A stretch of DNA of 64,000 bases, taken from Buchananella felis. Its GTDB lineage: Bacteria; Actinomycetota; Actinomycetes; Actinomycetales; Actinomycetaceae. The stretch is from the NCBI RefSeq assembly GCF_041380015.1, contig NZ_CP159978.1, one strand, 5' to 3'. A program made the position numbers and the translations under genes. Below the pieces are notes generated by a model. The model had not been told where the DNA came from and did no database searches. It was given only the letters and a program-made list of their open reading frames with translations. Of this stretch, positions 54,238 to 62,427 are shown one piece after another (the first letter of the stretch is position 1; each line of letters opens with the position of its first letter).

Positions 54238-55614
54238 TTAACCGATGAGCGGGGCCTCCTCCGGCATGCGCACCACGCGGCGGCGTTGACGCATTGCCAA
54301 TGCCGCAGCCAAGGTCATGGTGCCCGTACGGCCCAGGTACATGAGGGCCACTAGCACGGCCTTGCCGCTGGTGGGCAGCTGGCCGGTGCGACCGGTGGAC
54401 AGACCGGTGGTGGAGAAGGCAGAGATGGCCTCGTAGAGCATCATGTCCATGCTGAATGGAGTGAGGATGAGCAGGGTCAGGGTGGCGGTGCCCACCAGGA
54501 GGGCGCCCATGAGGGCCACGGACACGGCCAGGCGGACGGTGGAGGGCGGAATGCGGCGCCCAAATGCCTCTATGTCCCTGTCTCCTCGCGCTTCGGCCAC
54601 GATAGCGAAGATGAGGACCGCCAGCGTGGTGACCTTGATACCGCCGGCGGTGGAGGCAGAGCCACCTCCCACGAACATGATGGCGTCTTGCAGCAGCCAG
54701 GTGGCGGAATCCATGTCCTCCACCGGCACGGTGGAAAGTCCTAGCGTGTGTGCGTTGAAGCCGGAGACCAGGGCGGCCTGGATTGCCTCGTTCCAGGTCA
54801 GATTGCCAAACGAGGCCGGGTTGTCGCGCTCCAGGAACCAGACGCCCAATCCTCCCAGCGCACTGAGGCTGAGGAAGAAGGTGATGGTGATTTTGGAGTG
54901 CAGTGCCCACTTCCGGGGGGTGCGCCAGCGGGGAAGCACGTCCAGGAGGACGGGGAATCCGATGGCTCCCATGCTGGTGCCTAGCACCAGCGGGATGGTC
55001 ATTCCCCAGTCTCCCACGTAGGCCTCTAATCCCTCCGGCAGGATGGAGAATCCCGCGTTGTTGAAGAAGGACGCGGCCATGAATGCGGCGAAGAACGCGG
55101 AATCGCCAGTGGGGTGGCCTAGCGCCTGGAAGTGTATGAACAGGGAGACGAACCAGATCGACTGCACCGCCAAGGAGGCAATCAGTACCACCCTGACCAA
55201 GGCTCCCACTTCCCCCAAGCGGCTGGAGCTGGCCTCGGAGGCAAACAGGAGCCGCTGGGTGAGGCCGATGTGGCGGGAGACCGCCAGGCTGAGGATGGAG
55301 GACAGTGTGATGACTCCCAGGCCGCCCACCATCATGGAGAGCATGATGACGGTTTGGCCAAAGCGCGACCAGTACTCCACCGTGTCGACGGTAGTGAGGC
55401 CGGTGACGGAGACGGCGGAGGTGGACACGAAGAGCGCGTCGATGAAGGGCGGGCGGTGCCCGTGCCGGGTGGCCCAGGGGGTCCACAGCAGCAGGGTGGA
55501 GATGGTGATGACGGTGGCGAAGACGCCCAGGGTCATGCGGGCGGGGGAGGTGCGCGCGACGTCGTCGATGAAATCGCGGGTGCGCCTGGTCAGCGTCTTG
55601 ATTCTTTTGCGCAC
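54238..55614 (-). CDS. trkH: Potassium channel subunit (TrkH/KtrB)
   Basis: A 458-residue integral membrane K+ transporter. Seen: TLGVFATVITISTLLLWTPW, SAVSVTGLTTVDTVEYWSRFGQ (first selectivity-type loop), FNNAGFSI, SGFNAHTLGLSTVPVEDM, MFVGGGSASTAGGIKVTT (third) and AFSTTGLSTG (fourth), each loop ending near the selectivity Gly. Start GTG 55614 follows a perfect AAAGGAGGT, which decides it over the open frame to 55743. Partner of trkA downstream. Confidence 0.95.
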   Translation of the reverse strand: MRKRIKTLTRRTRDFIDDVARTSPARMTLGVFATVITISTLLLWTPWATRHGHRPPFIDALFVSTSAVSVTGLTTVDTVEYWSRFGQTVIMLSMMVGGLGVITLSSILSLAVSRHIGLTQRLLFASEASSSRLGEVGALVRVVLIASLAVQSIWFVSLFIHFQALGHPTGDSAFFAAFMAASFFNNAGFSILPEGLEAYVGDWGMTIPLVLGTSMGAIGFPVLLDVLPRWRTPRKWALHSKITITFFLSLSALGGLGVWFLERDNPASFGNLTWNEAIQAALVSGFNAHTLGLSTVPVEDMDSATWLLQDAIMFVGGGSASTAGGIKVTTLAVLIFAIVAEARGDRDIEAFGRRIPPSTVRLAVSVALMGALLVGTATLTLLILTPFSMDMMLYEAISAFSTTGLSTGRTGQLPTSGKAVLVALMYLGRTGTMTLAAALAMRQRRRVVRMPEEAPLIG

Positions 55615-55801
55615 CGATACCTCCTTTCCGCCGTTGTGCGGGCGGGCCGGCTGAGGGGCCGACGTTGCCGCACTGCCGCCCCGTGCGCTGCCGCGCCGCC
55701 GTTTTGCGGTTTTGGGGGCGAGAGCCGGGGCACGCGTGAGCATACTCGTCTTCGACGTTAGGGGGCAGTGGCGCTAAGTGCTTGACGCAACGCCGCTAAT
55801 T

Positions 55802-55832
55802 TTGGCTTCGGGTGGGTGTTTCCCGGTATGAT
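55802..55832 (+). promoter_or_regulatory. Predicted promoter of the bS22 gene
   Basis: A -10 box TATGAT (55827-55832) with -35-like TTGGCT (55802-55807) at a 19-base spacing; TTGACG at 55782 is an alternative -35. Strong, short-leader organisation fits a ribosomal-protein gene. Confidence 0.45.
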
Positions 55833-55897
55833 CGCGCATCAGGCGTGTGGCATCGCTGCGCGCGACTTGCCACCTGGCCTATCGAAGGAGGGTACGA

Positions 55898-55996
55898 ATG
55901 GGATCCGTCATTAAGAAGCGCCGCAAGCGCATGGCGAAGAAGAAGCACCGCAAGCTGCTTCGCAAGACCCGTCACCAGCGTCGCAACAAGAAGTGA
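55898..55996 (+). CDS. Small basic ribosomal protein bS22 (AURKAIP1/COX24 family)
   Basis: A 32-residue, extremely basic protein starting MGSVIKKRRKRMAKKKHRK and ending HQRRNKK, matching the actinobacterial 30S protein described as bS22. It binds 16S rRNA in the decoding region of mycobacterial ribosomes. ATG 55898 follows GAAGGAGGGT. Too short for ordinary gene-calling thresholds. A rho-independent terminator lies seven bases after the stop, so it is a single-gene transcript. Confidence 0.93.
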   Translation: MGSVIKKRRKRMAKKKHRKLLRKTRHQRRNKK

Positions 55997-56002
55997 GCTC
56001 TT

Positions 56003-56034
56003 AGGGCCCGGCATTTTGCCGGGCCCTTTGCTTT
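56003..56034 (+). terminator. Rho-independent terminator of the bS22 gene
   Basis: An 11-bp stem (AGGGCCCGGCA and its complement) with loop TTT, followed by TTGCTTTT. The best classical terminator in this part of the window. Confidence 0.93.
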
Positions 56035-56095
56035 TGTCCCAGTTGGTGGGGTAGGTCTACGGGATAGACTGCCAAGGGTGTGATGGAAGCGGGGT

Positions 56096-56698
56096 GTGCC
56101 GGTGGGGACTAGGAACGTTTCACGCGGTGTTTCTGGCGAGGGGCTGGACGCTGCCGACCTGCTGCCGTGGGAGCACACGGAGGAGCAGTGCCAGGCCCAC
56201 CAGGTCGCATTTGGTTTGGATCCCAGCGCGGTGGAGGGACACTGGCACTTCTCTGAGGCCGAGTACACGGCCTGGCGTGGGCTGCTGCACGGCTCCCTGG
56301 CGCTCTACGACGATCTGAACAGGAACCTGGAGGCCAACTGCGGTATCACGCTGGGCGAGTACGAGGTGCTGGTGACCTTGGTGGATGCCGAGGGGCACCG
56401 GCGCCGGATGGCGGAGCTGGCCGACCTGGTGTCTTTTTCTCGCTCGCGCCTGACGAACACGGTCAATCGCCTGGAGGCGCGGGGACTGGTGACGCGCGTG
56501 TCTTGCAAGAACGACGGGCGCGGGGTGATCGCGGTGTTGACGCGGCGGGGCGCGGAGTACCTGACGGAGGTGGCGCCGGTGCACCTGCGCGCGGTGCACG
56601 AGCGCCTGGTGGAGCGGCTCACTGCGGAGCAGCTGGTGCAGTTGGCGCAGATCATGGAGGCCTTGGTGCCGGGCGTGTGCGCCCCGAAGCGGAGTTAG
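56096..56698 (+). CDS. MarR-family transcriptional regulator
   Basis: A 200-residue dimeric winged-helix regulator. Seen: a non-conserved N-terminus of about 55 residues, then GITLGEYEVLVTLVDAEGHRRRMAELADLVSFSRSRLTNTVNRLEARGLVTRVSCKNDGRGVIAVLTRRG, the MarR helix-turn-helix and wing. Targets unknown. The start is GTG 56096, preceded by GGAAGCGGGG. The following phosphatase gene begins nine bases after its stop. Confidence 0.88.
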   Translation: MPVGTRNVSRGVSGEGLDAADLLPWEHTEEQCQAHQVAFGLDPSAVEGHWHFSEAEYTAWRGLLHGSLALYDDLNRNLEANCGITLGEYEVLVTLVDAEGHRRRMAELADLVSFSRSRLTNTVNRLEARGLVTRVSCKNDGRGVIAVLTRRGAEYLTEVAPVHLRAVHERLVERLTAEQLVQLAQIMEALVPGVCAPKRS

Positions 56699-56707
56699 GA
56701 GGCGGTC

Positions 56708-57388
56708 ATGGCCCGCACTGTTGTTCATTTGATGCGTCACGGCGAGGTGTTTAACCCGGAGGGTGTGCTGTACGGCCGGGCGCCGGGCTACCACCTGTCC
56801 CAGCGGGGGGAGGCGATGGCGCAGCAGGTGGCCGACGTCCTTGTGGCCGGCGGCCACGACATTCGCGCCGTGATTCACTCGCCGTTGGAGCGGGCCGAGG
56901 AGACGGCCACCCCCACGGCCCACGCTTTCGGGGTGCCTTTGCAGGCCGATCCGCGTTTGATCGAGGCGGGAAACCTGTTGGAGGGGCTGCCGGTCAATCG
57001 GTCCCGCGCGGTGTTGGCCAACCCCCGCTACTGGTGGTACTACCGCAACCCGTTCAAGCCTTCCTGGGGGGAGAGCTACCGGGAGCAGGCGCAGCGCGTG
57101 ACCGCAGTGGTGCGGGACGTGCTGGGGCAGGTGGAGGGCGGTGAGGCCCTGCTGGTCTCCCACCAGCTGCCGATTTGGGCCACGCGCCTGTTCCTGGAGA
57201 AGCGCTGGCTTGCCCACGATCCGCGCAAGCGGCAGTGCGCGCTGGCCTCGCTCACCTCTTTGACGTTCGAGGGCAGGCGCCTGGTGGGGCTGTCTTATTG
57301 GGAGCCGGCCGCCGAGCTGGTGGCGCAGGCCAGCGACATGGTGCCGGGCCGTTCCGGTGCGGCGTTGAACACCGGCCAGTCCGGGTAA
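56708..57388 (+). CDS. Histidine phosphatase family protein
   Basis: A 226-residue phosphoglycerate-mutase-like enzyme. Seen: the catalytic RHG in VVHLMRHGEVFNPEG, SPLERAEETATPTA, a Glu in the DPRLIEAGNL segment, and the second catalytic His in ALLVSHQLPIW. Acts on an unknown phosphorylated small molecule. ATG 56708 has TTAGGAGG upstream and lies close behind the MarR gene, so they are probably one unit. Confidence 0.92.
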   Translation: MARTVVHLMRHGEVFNPEGVLYGRAPGYHLSQRGEAMAQQVADVLVAGGHDIRAVIHSPLERAEETATPTAHAFGVPLQADPRLIEAGNLLEGLPVNRSRAVLANPRYWWYYRNPFKPSWGESYREQAQRVTAVVRDVLGQVEGGEALLVSHQLPIWATRLFLEKRWLAHDPRKRQCALASLTSLTFEGRRLVGLSYWEPAAELVAQASDMVPGRSGAALNTGQSG

Positions 57389-57418
57389 GGGCTAGGGGGA
57401 CGACGTTCCTCCCGCCTC

Positions 57419-57961
57419 CTAGCTCTTGTCGGCGCCCCCCTGACCGTCCTGGTCGTCGGGGGCGCCGGCTTCGTTGTGGCCGCCGCTCGCAGCGGGATCC
57501 TGATGGGTGGGGCCGGCGGCAGCGTCGTCCGTCCCGGCCTGACCGCGCGGGCGCAGCAGGTCGCGGCGGGCCTGCTCCTTCTTGGCGGCGTCCTGGGCGG
57601 CGCGGCGGCGGCGCAGCTCCTCGGCCTTGAGGCGGAAGAGGAACTCGGGGTCGTCGTCGGGGGCGAGCTGTGCGGGCGCCTCGTCCTCGTGGCGGCGCTG
57701 GAAGCCCACCAGCGCGCCCAGGGAGGCGCCGGCGGGGGAGCCGCTGCGGTCGCGGGAGTCGCGCTCGGCTTGGATGCGCGGCATCGCCTTGGTGACCACC
57801 AGCCAGACGATCGCACCGATGGCCGGCTGCACTAGGGCCACCACGATGAACCAGACCAGGCGGGGGATGCCACCTACGCGTTCGTCCTCGGTGCGGGCCA
57901 CGTCTACCAGGGCGTAGATGGTCAGGACCAGGGGAAGCAGGTAAAGCACGATGCGAGGCAT
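57419..57961 (-). CDS. PLDc_N-domain membrane protein
   Basis: A 180-residue protein with two helices (about 4-20 and 34-58) forming a phospholipase D N-terminal (PLDc_N) domain: IVLYLLPLVLTIYALVDVARTEDERVGGIPRLVWFIVVALVQPAIGAIVWLVV. The rest is charged and low complexity, including GTDDAAAGPT encoded over a perfect copy of the dispersed motif (57515-57530). Function unknown; found next to menaquinone genes in relatives. ATG 57961. Confidence 0.85.
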   Translation of the reverse strand: MPRIVLYLLPLVLTIYALVDVARTEDERVGGIPRLVWFIVVALVQPAIGAIVWLVVTKAMPRIQAERDSRDRSGSPAGASLGALVGFQRRHEDEAPAQLAPDDDPEFLFRLKAEELRRRRAAQDAAKKEQARRDLLRPRGQAGTDDAAAGPTHQDPAASGGHNEAGAPDDQDGQGGADKS

Positions 57962-57988
57962 GGCCCAAGCCTAGGCGTTAAGGCGCCG

Positions 57989-58984
57989 TTACAGCGCGGC
58001 GAACACCCACAGGAGCACCCATGTGGCGGAGTAGGCCAGGGTGAGGGCGGAGGCGCGCTGCAGGGCGGTGATCAGGTCGCGTCCCTGCGCGCCTCGCAGC
58101 ACGGGCAGGGCGATGACGGCGGCCGCCAGGGCCAGCAGGACCGCGAAAGGGAAGGCGGTGCTGAACGGCGCGGTCATGACGGCGGCAAGGGGCGGGACGG
58201 CCAGCAGGGCGGTGAAGGCCCAGCGGGCACCGCGCGTGCCGAGGCGGACGGCCAGGGTGTGCTTGCCGGCGGTGGTGTCCGTGGCGATGTCGCGGATGTT
58301 GTTCACCATCAGCACCGCGCAGGCGTAGGCGCCCATCGGCAGGGCGAGCCACAGGTCACCGGCCACCAGGTAGTCGCGCTGCACGTAGAGGATGCCCAGC
58401 ACGGCCACCAGGCCGAAGAAGATGAAGACGGCCACCTCGCCCAGGCCGGCGTAGCCGTAGGGGCGCTTGCCGCCCGTGTAGAACCAGGCGGCAGCGATCG
58501 CGGCCACGCCCAGGGACAGCAGCCACCAGTGCCCGGAGAGCGCCACTACCGCCAGGCCCGCAGCCGCCGCCACGCCGAAGGAGACGAAGGCGGCGGCCCT
58601 GACCTTTTCGGGGCGGGCCAGCCCGCCGCCGGTGAGGCGGGCGGGGCCAAGGCGCACGTCGTCGGTGCCGCGCACGCCGTCGCTGTAGTCGTTGGCGAAG
58701 TTCACGCCCACGGTGAGGGCCAGGGCCACCAGCGTGGTCAGCACGGCCACGGCCCAAAAGTAGGGCTGGCTGTAGTCCTGGCCGGGCGCTGCGGGGCCGG
58801 GCAGCCCGGGCGCGGAGGGGGCCAGGGCGGGGGTGAGCCTGTTGACGGGCGCACCGTGGCCCTCGATGTACGCGGTGCTCAGCGTGCTGAAGTAGGCCGC
58901 TCCGTTTGCAAGCAGGGCCGGGGCCAACGCCAGCGGCAGGGTGCGAAGCCGGGCGCCCTGAATCCAGAGCCCAAGGTTAGCCAT
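57989..58984 (-). CDS. menA: 1,4-dihydroxy-2-naphthoate polyprenyltransferase
   Basis: A 331-residue UbiA-type membrane enzyme that prenylates DHNA to demethylmenaquinone. Seen: the two prenyl-diphosphate/Mg-binding Asp motifs NFANDYSDGVRG and NNIRDIATDTTAGKHTLAVRLG, with about eight helices between and around them. ATG 58984. It and menE (same strand, 333 bases upstream) belong to menaquinone synthesis for anaerobic or aerobic respiration. Confidence 0.95.
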   Translation of the reverse strand: MANLGLWIQGARLRTLPLALAPALLANGAAYFSTLSTAYIEGHGAPVNRLTPALAPSAPGLPGPAAPGQDYSQPYFWAVAVLTTLVALALTVGVNFANDYSDGVRGTDDVRLGPARLTGGGLARPEKVRAAAFVSFGVAAAAGLAVVALSGHWWLLSLGVAAIAAAWFYTGGKRPYGYAGLGEVAVFIFFGLVAVLGILYVQRDYLVAGDLWLALPMGAYACAVLMVNNIRDIATDTTAGKHTLAVRLGTRGARWAFTALLAVPPLAAVMTAPFSTAFPFAVLLALAAAVIALPVLRGAQGRDLITALQRASALTLAYSATWVLLWVFAAL

Positions 58985-59317
58985 CTCTCCTCCTCATTGA
59001 CCGGGCCAGTCTAGGCCGCTCGGCCGCGGTGGCGAGGACTTGGGCGGCGGGGACCTGGGCGGGGCGCGGCGGGGACATGGTCGGCGAGGACGCGGGTGGC
59101 GAGGACGTGGGCGGCGCGCGGCGTTCGATCGGTCGCCGACACCCTCTGCGCGAGTGGTTCGCGCGCCCCCGGTGCTCCTTGCCTCCCCTGGCGGCGAGGG
59201 GGCCATCTTTCCGCCGGGGCGGCAGGCGGTCTATCCCTCCGCCGAGACGCCAGGCGGGCTCTCCTTCCGCCGAGCAGCAGCGCGCCGGACTCAGATGCCC
59301 TCGCGGGCCTGCGGCGG
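58985..59317. other. 333-base gap between menE and menA
   Basis: No supported gene. It consists of GC-rich low complexity: degenerate repeats of GGCGAGGACGTGGGCGGC (59020-59120) and CCGCCGAG-type repeats (59210-59280). The menA promoter should be here, but no clear boxes were seen. Confidence 0.65.
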
Positions 59318-61171
59318 CTATTGCCCGCCGCCGTCCCCAGTCGCGCTGGGCGGGGCGGCGCGTCCCTGCGCGGCGGCCAGCTCCCTGCAAGCCGCCCTGT
59401 CCATCTTCCCGCCGGGCAGCAGGGGTAGCTCCGGCCGGACGACGATCCGCTTGGGCCGCCAAGCCGCCGGCCACGATCGCGCGGCGGCCACCAGTTCCCG
59501 CTCTAGGGCGGCAGCTTGGTCTGCGGGCAGAGGGGCTGCGGTGGGGGTCGGGGCCGCTGGTGAGACGAGGGCGACCACCGCCTGGCCCCAGCGCTCGTCC
59601 GGCACGCCCACCACGCAGGCGCCGGCAACTAGCCCAGTGGCCAGCAGGGCTTCCTCCACCGCAGCAGGGGCAACCTTCTCCCCGCCGGTGTTTATGAGGC
59701 CGTCCGCGCGCCCCAGCACGCGCAGGCGGTGGCCGTCCCAGCTGCCCAGGTCGCCAGTGCGGTGCCACCGTTCGGAGGAGGGTGCGGTTGGGTCGGGCGG
59801 AGTAGCTGGGCTGGTCGGCACCGGGCCGGGGGCGCCCGGGCTCACGGGGACGACGACGGGAAAGGCCGCCTCGGTCAGCTTGGCCTCCCCCAGGTAGCCC
59901 TCTGCCAACGCGGGCGGCCGCAGGTAGATGCGGCCCACCACGGCGTCGTCGTGGCCGGCGCCAGCTGCGGGCGCTCCCGGCTCGCTACCGGCCGCGCCCG
60001 GGGTAGTCGAGGGGGCCGGGGTGGTGGTCGGCGTGGCCGAGGAGTCCGGGGTGATGGCCAGCGGGACCCGGGAGCCCGGGCCTTTGGCGCTGACCGGGCC
60101 GGTGGGTTCCACGTACACCAGGGTTCCGGGCAGCGGGACGGAGCCGTAGACGCAGCCGCCGCAGGTCTCCGTCATGCCGTAGGTGGTCGTGACGCTGATG
60201 CTGGCCGCGGCGGCCGCCGCGGCCAGGGAGGGGGCCAGGGACGCCCCACCCACCAGGACAGTCCTGGCCCTGGACAGCGCGGAGGAATCCGTCCGGGACT
60301 CCAGCACCCGCTGCAACTGGGTGGGCACCAGGGACACCACGGCAGTGGCCGTAGGCAGGGCCCCCAGGCAGGCGCTGAGGAGCGTCGGGGAGAATCCCCC
60401 CGTCAGGTCCACCACCGCCGGGCGCGCGCCCTGGAGCAAGGCGCGCCAGAGAACCAGCAGCCCGGCCACGTGGAACGTGGGCAGCGCGAGCACCCAGTGC
60501 AATGAGCCATCGCCGGCGCCAGCCTTCCCGTCACCCGCGCCGACCTGCCGGTAGCCGGCGCCAGCCTCGCCGTCGCCGGCGGTGATGTCGTCCGTTAGCA
60601 AGGCGGCAGTGGCGGAGGCTGCCGCCACCGGGCTGCCTGAAGGCGAGCTGTCTGACCCCGTCCTGCCCGAACCCGTCCTGACCAGAGCCGAGCCAATCGG
60701 CGCCACAGGCGTGCCGGTGGGCGTGGGGAGAAGGCCGCAGGTCGGGTCCGTTCCCGGCCCGCCGAATCCCTCGGCGTGGCTCGGCCCTCGCCGCAGCGTC
60801 GGCGAGGGCCGAGCACCCAGATGCTCCAGCGCAGCCAGACAGGACAGGGTCAGCGCACGTGCAGATAGCCCCACCAGGCGAGGCACACCGGTGGAACCCG
60901 AAGTCGCCACCACTACGTCCGTATCGGGCAACCCGGGCAACCCGGACTCGATCCGCTCGCGCAGGCCGGCAACCTCCCGGGACGAAAGAGCAGGATCGTG
61001 CACGAACACCACCGGCAACTCGCCGGTGCGCCGCCGGTCCGCTCCTAGCACCGGGCGGGAGGCAACGTCGTCCACCCCGGCGCGAACCAGCGGCAGCAGC
61101 GCGGTGGTAAGGGAGGCAACGTCGTCCACACTGCACCGGCCGGGCAGCACCAGGAGGGGGCGGCAAGACAT
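59318..61171 (-). CDS. menE: o-Succinylbenzoate-CoA ligase
   Basis: A 617-residue acyl-CoA synthetase of menaquinone synthesis. Seen: the AMP-binding P-loop VATSGSTGVPRLVGLS (SGSTG 91-95), TFHVAGLLVLWRALLQGAR, TYGMTETCGG, HRTGDLGSWDGHRLRVLGRADGLINTGGEKVAP and the C-terminal KIVVRPELPLLPGGKMDR-type segment (RIVVRPELPLLPGGKMDR). The protein is longer than most MenE proteins because of two low-complexity insertions (about 118-215 and 370-420, rich in Gly, Thr, Pro, Ser). Two near-copies of the dispersed motif (61058, 61112) encode VDDVAS twice near the N-terminus. Confidence 0.9.
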   Translation of the reverse strand: MSCRPLLVLPGRCSVDDVASLTTALLPLVRAGVDDVASRPVLGADRRRTGELPVVFVHDPALSSREVAGLRERIESGLPGLPDTDVVVATSGSTGVPRLVGLSARALTLSCLAALEHLGARPSPTLRRGPSHAEGFGGPGTDPTCGLLPTPTGTPVAPIGSALVRTGSGRTGSDSSPSGSPVAAASATAALLTDDITAGDGEAGAGYRQVGAGDGKAGAGDGSLHWVLALPTFHVAGLLVLWRALLQGARPAVVDLTGGFSPTLLSACLGALPTATAVVSLVPTQLQRVLESRTDSSALSRARTVLVGGASLAPSLAAAAAAASISVTTTYGMTETCGGCVYGSVPLPGTLVYVEPTGPVSAKGPGSRVPLAITPDSSATPTTTPAPSTTPGAAGSEPGAPAAGAGHDDAVVGRIYLRPPALAEGYLGEAKLTEAAFPVVVPVSPGAPGPVPTSPATPPDPTAPSSERWHRTGDLGSWDGHRLRVLGRADGLINTGGEKVAPAAVEEALLATGLVAGACVVGVPDERWGQAVVALVSPAAPTPTAAPLPADQAAALERELVAAARSWPAAWRPKRIVVRPELPLLPGGKMDRAACRELAAAQGRAAPPSATGDGGGQ

Positions 61172-61303
61172 GCCGACAGCATATCCAGCGCGAAACTCAT
61201 CCCGTGGGACGACCCCCGTAGCCCAAACGGGCTAGTTACGCGCGCCACAGAAAGGGCCATCGGGTGGATCACGCGTCGAACGGGTCGGGGCCAGAATTAA
61301 TTC

Positions 61304-61528
61304 ATGAGCAGGCCCCAGGTTTCGCCGCGAGATCACCTCTCAAGCGAGCCCGGCCAGTCAGGGAAAGAGACCGAACGGAAAACGCGAATGCTAGACGGTT
61401 TGAGGGAGCCGATCTCGTGGTTCGCGTTGGCGCTATCAGCCACGTCGCTGATCGCACTCGTATACGGGATCACCCGGCTGGTGGGCAAACTGCTCTTGGC
61501 TGTCACAGGGCTAGTTGGCAGCCTCTGA
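61304..61528 (+). CDS. Small single-helix membrane protein
   Basis: A 74-residue protein of unknown function: a polar leader followed by LDGLREPISWFALALSATSLIALVYGITRLVGKLLLAVTGLVGSL, one or two hydrophobic helices. ATG 61388 (46 residues) is an alternative start; neither has a good ribosome-binding site. A strong terminator begins five bases after the stop, which supports a real transcript. Confidence 0.55.
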   Translation: MSRPQVSPRDHLSSEPGQSGKETERKTRMLDGLREPISWFALALSATSLIALVYGITRLVGKLLLAVTGLVGSL

Positions 61529-61532
61529 ATGT

Positions 61533-61573
61533 GTGCCGGGCAGGAGTTGGAGGGCTCCTGCCCGGCACCTTTT
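61533..61573 (+). terminator. Rho-independent terminator
   Basis: A 14-bp stem (GTGCCGGGCAGGAG and its complement) with loop TTGGAGGG, followed by CTTTTT. It separates the small membrane-protein gene from the repeat region downstream. Confidence 0.93.
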
Positions 61574-61600
61574 TGTGTCCGACGGCGCTTGGGTTGTTGG

Positions 61601-61715
61601 GACTCGACGTTCGTGGCTTGGACTCGACGTTGGGGTGTTCAACTCGACGTTCTGCCCCTGGTTAACGTCGAGTTGAAGCTCCAAACGTCGAGCTGGAACA
61701 CCAAACGTCGAGTTG
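61601..61715. repeat. Six-site array 1 (three forward, three reverse 20-bp units)
   Basis: CTCGACGTT at 61603, 61623 and 61643, then AACGTCGAG at 61664, 61684 and 61704: spacings 20, 20, 21, 20 and 20 bases. The units share the consensus ACTCGACGTTTGGNGNTTCN. The whole forms a mirror-arranged imperfect inverted repeat centred near 61657. Confidence 0.9.
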
Positions 61716-61745
61716 GGGCGTCAAGGGCCCGGCCCCTGGTGACAC

Positions 61746-61940
61746 CAGCCCCTGCGCCGTTGGCGGGCGCACCGCCGCGACCCGCCACCCAGACTCCACC
61801 ACCAGCCCCTGCGCCGTTGGCGGGCGCACCGCCACGACTCGCCACCCAGACTCCACCACCAGCCCCTCCGCCATTGGCGGGCGCACCGCCACGACTCGCC
61901 GCCCAGACTCCACCACCAGCCCCTGAGCCGTTGGCAGGCG
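61746..61940. repeat. 57-bp tandem repeats between the arrays
   Basis: Units start at 61746, 61803, 61860 and 61917 (the last truncated), each beginning CAGCCCCTGCGCCGTTGGCG with small differences and ending near ACTCCACCAC. Exactly 57 bases apart. Confidence 0.9.
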
Positions 61941-61953
61941 ACTGGGTTGTTGG

Positions 61954-62068
61954 GACTCGACGTTCGTGGCTTGAACTAGACGTTGGGGTCTTCAACTCGA
62001 CGTTCTGCCCCTGGTTAACGTCGAGTTGAAGCTCCAAACGTCGAGCTGGAACACCAAACGTCGAGCTG
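61954..62068. repeat. Six-site array 2 (copy of array 1)
   Basis: CTCGACGTT at 61956, CTAGACGTT at 61976, CTCGACGTT at 61996, then AACGTCGAG at 62017, 62037 and 62057: the same 20-20-21-20-20 spacing, and the intervening bases match array 1 closely. It ends 23 bases before the ISL3 terminus at 62092. Confidence 0.9.
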
Positions 62069-62427
62069 GGGCCCTGGGTGTCGGGTTTGGGGGCTCTTCC
62101 CAATTGAGGGTGTATTGGTGGTGTGATCCAGGGGAGGGTGTGTTGGTGTGTGGGTAGGGGTTGAGGTCTTCCGATGATGGGAGTCATCACACCGCCCACA
62201 CGAAAGACCTCAACGTGTCCAACGCTACCTTCGTCGCGCCTGATCTGACTACTTTTGCTGGCTTGGACGAGCTTGGTCTTGTCGTTACTGGCCAGCGTGT
62301 CGAGCCTGAGCGGGCGATACTGGAATGCCGCCTGGTCGAGCCTGATGACTGGTGTGGGCGGTGTGGATGTCAAGGCCTGGCACGTGACACGGTCAAGCGC
62401 CGGCTGGGTCTGGTGCAAGTTTTGGTG

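Larger units (their letters stand above)
61574..62091. other. Non-coding repeat region
   Basis: No supported gene. It contains two six-unit arrays (61601-61715 and 61954-62068) and, between them, four units of a 57-bp tandem repeat. An open frame on the minus strand (61639-62418) covers it, but its peptide only reflects the repeats and runs into the ISL3 element. Confidence 0.75.

Noticed and set aside
61601..62068. Six-site arrays considered as a CRISPR array.
   Set aside because: Units are only 20 bp with no unique spacers, half are inverted, and no cas gene is present.
61639..62418. Minus-strand open frame with 19-residue Gly/Val/Trp repeats.
   Set aside because: The peptide repeats are only the 57-bp tandem repeats translated; the frame crosses the ISL3 left end and reads antisense to its transposase, and has no ribosome-binding site.
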